From contig DXIA01000005.1 of assembly GCA_019113125.1 (NCBI GenBank), positions 1-26,254 on the forward strand: a DNA stretch of 26,254 nt, given 5' to 3'. Position numbers and translations under genes: made by a program. Numbering within the stretch: the stretch's first letter is position 1; the number at the start of each line of letters is the position of its first letter. Under the pieces are notes generated by a model. It ran no database searches. It was given only the letters and a program-made list of their open reading frames with translations, and had not been told where the DNA came from. Source of the DNA: Candidatus Pygmaiobacter gallistercoris (GTDB lineage: Bacteria > Bacillota > Clostridia > Oscillospirales > Ruminococcaceae). Shown here piece after piece: positions 22,016-26,254 of this stretch.

Positions 22016-23119
22016 TCAGGCCGCACTGTTTTTGAGCGCATCATAGGTCGCTGCGTCCATCCCGATGGCGCTGCTGACCACGATCTCGCCCGACTCGATC
22101 TTCTTGGAGATCTCGGCGATCTGGTTGCGGATCTCCTCGGGGACATTCTCCTGATAGTAGCTGTTGTCCGCCAGGCCGATGCCGCCCGCCGCGAGGTTGA
22201 TCGAGTGGTGTACGCCCCACTCAAAGCTGCCGTTGACAACCTCGCCGATCGCATCGCTGAGGATCACGTCGAAGTTCTTGATGACCGAGGTCAGGATCGC
22301 GTTGGCCGAATCCGGGGCAGTCTCCTCGAGGATCAGGCTCTGATCCGAGTCGACGCCGATCGCCCAGAACCCCTTCTCCGCCGCCGCCTCATAGACACCG
22401 AGACCCGCGCCCGAGCAGACCGCAAAGATGATATCCGCGCTCTGCGCGTTCTGGGCCATCGCCAGCTCCTTCGCGGTTGCGGTGTCGGTGAAACTGCCGA
22501 TAAAGGAGGAGCGAACGGTGATGTCGGGGTTGACATACTGCGCGCCCTCGATGTAGCCAACCAGGAAGTCACTGACCGAGGTAGTCTCTTTGCCGCCGAC
22601 AAAGCCGATCACGCCGGTCTTGCTCATCAGCGCCGCGAGCGCACCGCCGAGGAAGGAGCCCTCGTTCTGGAGCGCGACAAAGGAGGCGCAGTTGGCGAAC
22701 TTGCCGTCCGAGTAATCCAGCTCGGTATCGTAGATGATGAACTTCTGGTCGGGGAACTGCTCGGCAACCGTCTCAATCGACTCCTGCAGACTGAAGGTGC
22801 CGGTCACGATGATGTCCCACTCGCCCAGCTCACACAGCTCGGTCATGGTAGGGATCGGGGTGGTGGTGTCGCCCTGCAGCTCGATGCATTTGATCTCGCC
22901 CAGGCCGTACTCCTCTTTCGCCATGTTGATGCCGTTCCAGATCATGTCCGAGAAAGCCTTGTCACCCAGCGAGTTGGGGACAACCAGCACAACGTTGAGC
23001 GGGTCCTTCCCCGCGCTGCTGCCGCCGGATGCCGACGAGCTGCTCTCGTCGCCGCCGTTGCAGGCCACCAGACTAAACGCGAGCACCAGGCTCAGGATCA
23101 TCGCTGCAAACTTTTTCAT
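22016..23119 (-). CDS. BMP-family substrate-binding lipoprotein (nucleoside)
   Basis: 367 residues. Signal peptide with lipobox LVAC (Cys20), then a Ser/Gly linker to about residue 37. The BMP/PnrA domain follows: VVLVVPNSLGDKAFSDMIWNG (about 43-63), DIIVTGTFSLQESIETVAEQFPDQKF, FVALQNEGSFLGGALAALMSKTGVIGFVGG and AIGVDSDQSLI (about 262-272). The pattern matches purine-nucleoside-binding PnrA/NupN lipoproteins, which hand the ligand to the two permeases. AAGGAGG lies 6 bp before the ATG. It starts 59 bp after the nitroreductase stop; no clear promoter was found in that gap, though a small GC hairpin (23163-23177) is present. Confidence 0.93.
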   Translation of the reverse strand: MKKFAAMILSLVLAFSLVACNGGDESSSSASGGSSAGKDPLNVVLVVPNSLGDKAFSDMIWNGINMAKEEYGLGEIKCIELQGDTTTPIPTMTELCELGEWDIIVTGTFSLQESIETVAEQFPDQKFIIYDTELDYSDGKFANCASFVALQNEGSFLGGALAALMSKTGVIGFVGGKETTSVSDFLVGYIEGAQYVNPDITVRSSFIGSFTDTATAKELAMAQNAQSADIIFAVCSGAGLGVYEAAAEKGFWAIGVDSDQSLILEETAPDSANAILTSVIKNFDVILSDAIGEVVNGSFEWGVHHSINLAAGGIGLADNSYYQENVPEEIRNQIAEISKKIESGEIVVSSAIGMDAATYDALKNSAA

Positions 23120-23178
23120 TTTTTCCTCCTTTTTTGTGCAGTGGATATCGAATGTGATCCGGGGCGGTATTCCGCCGG

Positions 23179-23775
23179 TTATCTGCCCTCTGATTCTTCC
23201 CTCTCCCCCCTTTCTCTTTTTCCCGATACAAAGACTATGTTTTCCCAGCTGAGCGAATGGGGGGCAAACGCTGCCGCCCGCCGCCCGATCGCAATTGCGA
23301 TCGCAAACCGGTAACCCGGTGGGAATCCCAGCATCTCTTCAAACTTCTCCGCCGTCGGCCCGACAAAGATCCGGTCGGGCGCGGCCATGATCACCGAGTC
23401 CAGCCCCAGCGCCCGGGCCGCCAGCGCGAGGTGTTCCACCGCGATCCCGGCGTCGACCTCGACATAGTTGTTCTCCGGGTTGACCGCGATGACCACCACC
23501 AGCGGCGCGCCGAAGAAAACCTTGCCGCCCCGCTGCGCCAGCCGCTCGAGGTAATCGGTCTCCCCCCGCTGTCGGGAGATCTCGGTGATCGCCCGGGTCA
23601 TCTCGCCGAGGATCGCCGGGTCGGTGACAAAGAAGAACTTCTGCTGCTGCAGGTTGAGGGAGGTGGGCGCCCGCAGAGCCGCCTCGGCCAGCAGTTTCAG
23701 CTGGTCCGCCGTGAGGGGTTCCTCCCGGTAGTCCCGCACGCTGCAGCGGGTTCGCATCGCCTCAAACAGCTCCAT
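23179..23775 (-). CDS. Nitroreductase-family FMN protein (2)
   Basis: 198 residues from ATG 23775 (AAGGAG 7 bp upstream), overlapping the deoD-like stop by 14 bp. MRTRCSVRDYREEPLTADQL (7-26) is the FMN-phosphate-binding start of the family, AALRAPTSLNLQQQKFFFV binds FMN, and GAPLVVVIAV, AGIAVEHLALAARALGLDSVIM and GFPPGYRFAIAIAIGRR follow in family order. It forms FMN dimers that reduce nitro or quinone compounds or other substrates with NAD(P)H. The last residues (GKRERGEREESEGR) are a charged tail outside the fold. The true substrate is unknown; the nucleoside context is unusual. Confidence 0.9.
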   Translation of the reverse strand: MELFEAMRTRCSVRDYREEPLTADQLKLLAEAALRAPTSLNLQQQKFFFVTDPAILGEMTRAITEISRQRGETDYLERLAQRGGKVFFGAPLVVVIAVNPENNYVEVDAGIAVEHLALAARALGLDSVIMAAPDRIFVGPTAEKFEEMLGFPPGYRFAIAIAIGRRAAAFAPHSLSWENIVFVSGKRERGEREESEGR

Positions 23776-24514
23776 CTTCCCGCTCCTTTTCCACCGCGGC
23801 CGCCGTGTCCAGCGCAACCAGAATCGCGTCGTCCATCGAGCCGTCCGCCCGCTCGGGCAGCGGGGTGATGGTCTCCTGCCCGCCCTCGTCCACCGTGATG
23901 TGGGAGAGGATCGAGACCAGCATCAGCGCCTTTTTGCCAAACTGGGCCGCGGCGGTGTAGAGCCCGGCCCCCTCCATCTCGGAGCAGAGCACCCCGTACT
24001 GCTGCCAGGCCGCCGAGCGGTAGGTCTCCCGCAGCCGGTAGATCCGGTCGTTACAGACGGTATTGCCGACATAGACCCCGACCCCCCGCGCCCGGGCGGC
24101 CTCCCAGGCCCGCACCAGCAGGCCGAAGTCCGCGATGGGGCAGAAGGTGCCGTTGAACAGCCCGTCGTTGAGCGCCGAGGTGTGACAGGCCGCCTGGGAG
24201 AGGACGATCTCGTGCCGGCGCATCCCGGGCAGATAGCCCGCGCTGGTGCCCACCCGGAGGATGGTCTCACAGCCGTAATCTCGGTAGAGCTCGGTGGCGT
24301 AGATCAGCATCGAGGGGATGCCCATGCCGGTCGCCATCGCCGAGATCCGCCGGCCCTGATAGCGGCCGGTAAAACAGAGGGACCCCCGTTTCCGGTTGAC
24401 GCAGACCGGATCCTCGAGATACCGCTGCGCGATGTACTCGACCCGCTCGGGATCCCCGGCGACCAGTACGGTCGGGGCAATCTGCCCCGGCTTTGCGTCG
24501 ATGTGCATGCTCAT
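23762..24514 (-). CDS. DeoD-like purine nucleoside phosphorylase
   Basis: 250 residues of the hexameric PNP (DeoD) family. Against the E. coli enzyme as I recall it: His4, Gly20-Asp21 and Arg24, Arg43 and Arg87 are conserved for phosphate and the neighbouring subunit; ATGMGIPS and SEMEGAGLY (ribose site) are present. The position of catalytic Asp204 (SDHI) is Ser204 (LSHI), and GSCG at the phosphate loop is GTSAG. The usual role is reversible phosphorolysis of purine nucleosides to base and ribose-1-phosphate; the substitution may change base preference or activity. GGGAGG lies 8 bp before ATG 24514. It sits between two nitroreductase genes and upstream of the BMP transporter. Confidence 0.88.
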   Translation of the reverse strand: MSMHIDAKPGQIAPTVLVAGDPERVEYIAQRYLEDPVCVNRKRGSLCFTGRYQGRRISAMATGMGIPSMLIYATELYRDYGCETILRVGTSAGYLPGMRRHEIVLSQAACHTSALNDGLFNGTFCPIADFGLLVRAWEAARARGVGVYVGNTVCNDRIYRLRETYRSAAWQQYGVLCSEMEGAGLYTAAAQFGKKALMLVSILSHITVDEGGQETITPLPERADGSMDDAILVALDTAAAVEKEREDGAV

Positions 24515-24535
24515 GTCATTTTCCTCCCGTCGCTG

Positions 24536-25057
24536 TCATTTAAGGTATCGCACCTGGGAGATCAGCTCCTTCTCCCGGGGGCCGGCGGCCGGATGTCCGA
24601 ACGCCCCGACGCTGGTGATGACCCGGTCCTCGGTGACCCCGATTTCCTCCAGCGTGCGGATCACCTCCAGCTTGTTGCTGATGGTCGCGAACTGGTTGAT
24701 CCAGACCGAGCCGAGGTTCAGGCTCTGGGCCGCGAGGAACATGTTTTCCATCGCGCAGCCGGCGTCCGCCAGCCGCATGAAGTTCTCCCGCAGGTCGGTG
24801 ATCAGGATGACCAGCGGTGCGCCGAAAAAGTTGTGATCCTCCCGCACCCCGCCCAGATACCGGGCGGTGAGGTCGGCCAGTCGGTCGAGCAGCGGCCGGT
24901 TGGTCACCGCGATGAACTCGAAGGTCTGGTGGTTCCAGGCGTTCGGCGCCCGCCGCCCGCACCCGAGGATGAGATCAATCGTCTTCTGGTCGATCGGCTC
25001 GTCGGAAAACGCCCGGATCGAACGCCTTGCATGGATGGTCTTGATCGTTTCATTCAC
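24536..25057 (-). CDS. Nitroreductase-family FMN protein (1)
   Basis: 173 residues from a GTG at 25057, chosen because AAGGAGG lies 9 bp upstream; it overlaps the MFS stop by 8 bp. HARRSIRAFSDEPIDQKTID (about 9-28) is the FMN-phosphate motif, CGRRAPNAWNHQTFEFIAV the second FMN segment, and GAPLVILITD, AGCAMENMFLAAQSLNLGSVWI and ITSVGAFGHPA follow. It is about the minimal size for the family. Only 21 bp separate it from the deoD-like gene. The substrate is unknown. Confidence 0.9.
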   Translation of the reverse strand: MNETIKTIHARRSIRAFSDEPIDQKTIDLILGCGRRAPNAWNHQTFEFIAVTNRPLLDRLADLTARYLGGVREDHNFFGAPLVILITDLRENFMRLADAGCAMENMFLAAQSLNLGSVWINQFATISNKLEVIRTLEEIGVTEDRVITSVGAFGHPAAGPREKELISQVRYLK

Positions 25058-26246
25058 AGGACGTCTCCTCCTTTTTTTGCCCTGAAAAGAGCAGCGCCGC
25101 AAGGGCGGCGGCCGCCGCGGTGGCCATCAGTCCAGCGTCGATCGCGGCGGTGGCGGAGCCGCCCACCGAAACAATCCAGCCGATGATGGAAAAGCCGAAG
25201 TTGGTTGCGAGGTTGATCGAGACCGAGATCGCGGGATAGACCCCGGAAAATGCCCGCTCCCCGTAGATGCCCCGCGCCATCGCCTGGACCAACACCACCG
25301 AGACCGCCATCGGCATCCCCATCAGCAGGCTGCCGGCCCAGAGCGCCGCGGCATTGGCGCCCAGCCGCAGCAGTACGAACCCCGCGCCGATTGCGGTCAC
25401 CGCGCACCAGCAGGCGGTGCGGATGCCCCGCCGGTCGATCAGCCGGCCGATCAGCACCTTGAACAGAATGGTGCCGACCAGCGCCACCGACACATATCCC
25501 GCCGCCTGGGTCCCATCGTACCCAAAGCCGGCGGCGATGTCGGCGAGCATCTGGTTATACCCCACGGTACAGCAGAGGATCCAGGCAAAGAGGGAGATCA
25601 GATAAAACCCGGGCTGCCGCCAGAGTCCCTGGCTGCGGGTCGGCGGCGGTGTGTTTGCCGCCTCCCCCTCCGGGCTGCGCCAGCTGAAGAGCAGGCAGGC
25701 GGGCACCAGCAGAACAAAGAGTGCCCCGCCCAGAAACCGGTAACCGGCCCGCCAGCCGTACCGGGCGATGATACCGCCGCCGGCGCTGTTCATCACCGCG
25801 CCGATCAGCCCCGCCGAGATGCTCGAGAGTCCGAGAAAGGTTCCCTTGCTGCCGGCGAACCAGTTGCCGATCAACATCGGCACCGTCAACACTACCAAAA
25901 ACGCGTAGCACACGCCCTGCACCGTAGCCGCGAGATACCACTGCCAGACCGCGGTAAACCCGGACATCGCATACTCGGCGCCGGCCACCGCGACCGCCGC
26001 CACCGTCAGGGTCAGTCGCAGATTTTTGCGGTAGACCCACCGGGCCGCGAGCGGGATCCCCGCGCAGACCGCGATGCCGTAGAAGACCGAATAGCTGGTA
26101 AACCGCCCCAGCGGAAATCCCAGCTCGGCGCAGACCGGGCCGTTGAAGATGCCCCGGCAGTTGGAGAGGATGCCCAGGGTCCCCCCCTGCAGGAGGAAAC
26201 AGAGCAGAAAAACGAGAGCGGCCCTAGCCTTCTGATTTTTCATCAT
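25050..26246 (-). CDS. Major facilitator superfamily transporter
   Basis: About 398 residues with 12 hydrophobic helices. The N-terminal half ends near a loop WRSPEGEAANTPPPTRS, and the second half begins QPGFYLISLFAWILC. The loop GRLIDRRGIRTACW (about 268-281) is the MFS signature G-R-x-x-D-R-x-G between helices 8 and 9. It resembles OFA/monocarboxylate-type transporters, but the ligand is not deducible. The start is uncertain because the window ends here: ATG 26246 or 26243 and GTG 26252 are all in frame and the RBS lies outside or at the edge. It is the first visible gene of the nine-gene minus-strand operon. Confidence 0.87.
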   Translation of the reverse strand: MMKNQKARAALVFLLCFLLQGGTLGILSNCRGIFNGPVCAELGFPLGRFTSYSVFYGIAVCAGIPLAARWVYRKNLRLTLTVAAVAVAGAEYAMSGFTAVWQWYLAATVQGVCYAFLVVLTVPMLIGNWFAGSKGTFLGLSSISAGLIGAVMNSAGGGIIARYGWRAGYRFLGGALFVLLVPACLLFSWRSPEGEAANTPPPTRSQGLWRQPGFYLISLFAWILCCTVGYNQMLADIAAGFGYDGTQAAGYVSVALVGTILFKVLIGRLIDRRGIRTACWCAVTAIGAGFVLLRLGANAAALWAGSLLMGMPMAVSVVLVQAMARGIYGERAFSGVYPAISVSINLATNFGFSIIGWIVSVGGSATAAIDAGLMATAAAAALAALLFSGQKKEETSCE

Positions 26247-26254
26247 TTTCACAC

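Noticed and set aside
1..26254. Mobile elements, CRISPR, tRNA or rRNA genes
   Set aside because: No transposase motifs, regularly spaced repeats, tRNA cloverleaf or rRNA-like stretches were recognised on either strand; gene content looks like stable chromosome.

Overview
The window is a GC-rich (clearly above 60% by eye) stretch of a Gram-positive, probably anaerobic, gut-type Clostridia chromosome, plausibly Oscillospirales-like. Support: AAGGAGG-type ribosome binding sites, a perfect CIRCE heat-shock operator, PadR/DUF2812 and YitT families, an ECF vitamin S-component, a BMP-type nucleoside ABC transporter, a fused acyl-CoA transferase, Ser-rich lipoprotein linkers typical of clostridia, and at the left edge a bilirubin-reductase locus. 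No rRNA, tRNA, insertion sequence, phage gene or CRISPR array was seen. Coding density is very high and no stretch over 300 bases lacks a gene.

Layout. (1) 1-1759, plus: end of a MarR regulator, an Old-Yellow-Enzyme-family reductase and a flavodoxin, all overlapping. Order, sizes and the HGDR active-site motif at residues 164-167 match bilQ-bilR-bilS, the recently described operon that reduces bilirubin to urobilinogen. This is the most notable content. (2) 1841-3391, plus: PadR regulator with a DUF2812 membrane protein behind a consensus promoter. (3) 3435-3800, minus: glyoxalase/VOC protein. (4) 3916-7282, plus: a PlsC acyltransferase, a MarR regulator, then a MATE exporter translationally coupled to a cytidylate-kinase-like protein; MarR and MATE genes share a 12-bp operator-like motif. 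(5) 7358-10818, minus: MocR-type regulator, membrane-anchored M20 peptidase and YbaK deacylase; an ECF S-component gene (10954-11517) diverges from the regulator. (6) 11571-13899, minus: YitT membrane protein, HAD phosphatase and a repeat-bearing lipoprotein as one operon. (7) 14123-14557, minus: Hsp20 with CIRCE and a structured leader. (8) 14801-17250: sirtuin and CoA-transferase genes diverging from a shared promoter region. (9) 17298 to the right edge, minus: a nine-gene run, MFS exporter, nitroreductase, DeoD-like phosphorylase, nitroreductase, BMP lipoprotein, ABC ATPase, two permeases and a nucleoside hydrolase. It reads as import of purine nucleosides followed by cleavage.

Main oddities: BilR ends after a four-cysteine Fe-S motif and has no flavin/NADPH domain, which fits reduction by the adjacent flavodoxin; the MocR regulator has Arg where the PLP lysine should be; the DeoD-like protein has Ser where the catalytic Asp204 of the E. 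coli enzyme lies; and the hsp20 leader can form a long closing stem around two hairpins. Convergent gene pairs are separated by compact bidirectional terminators. Functions are assigned by reading motifs only; no database search was run.
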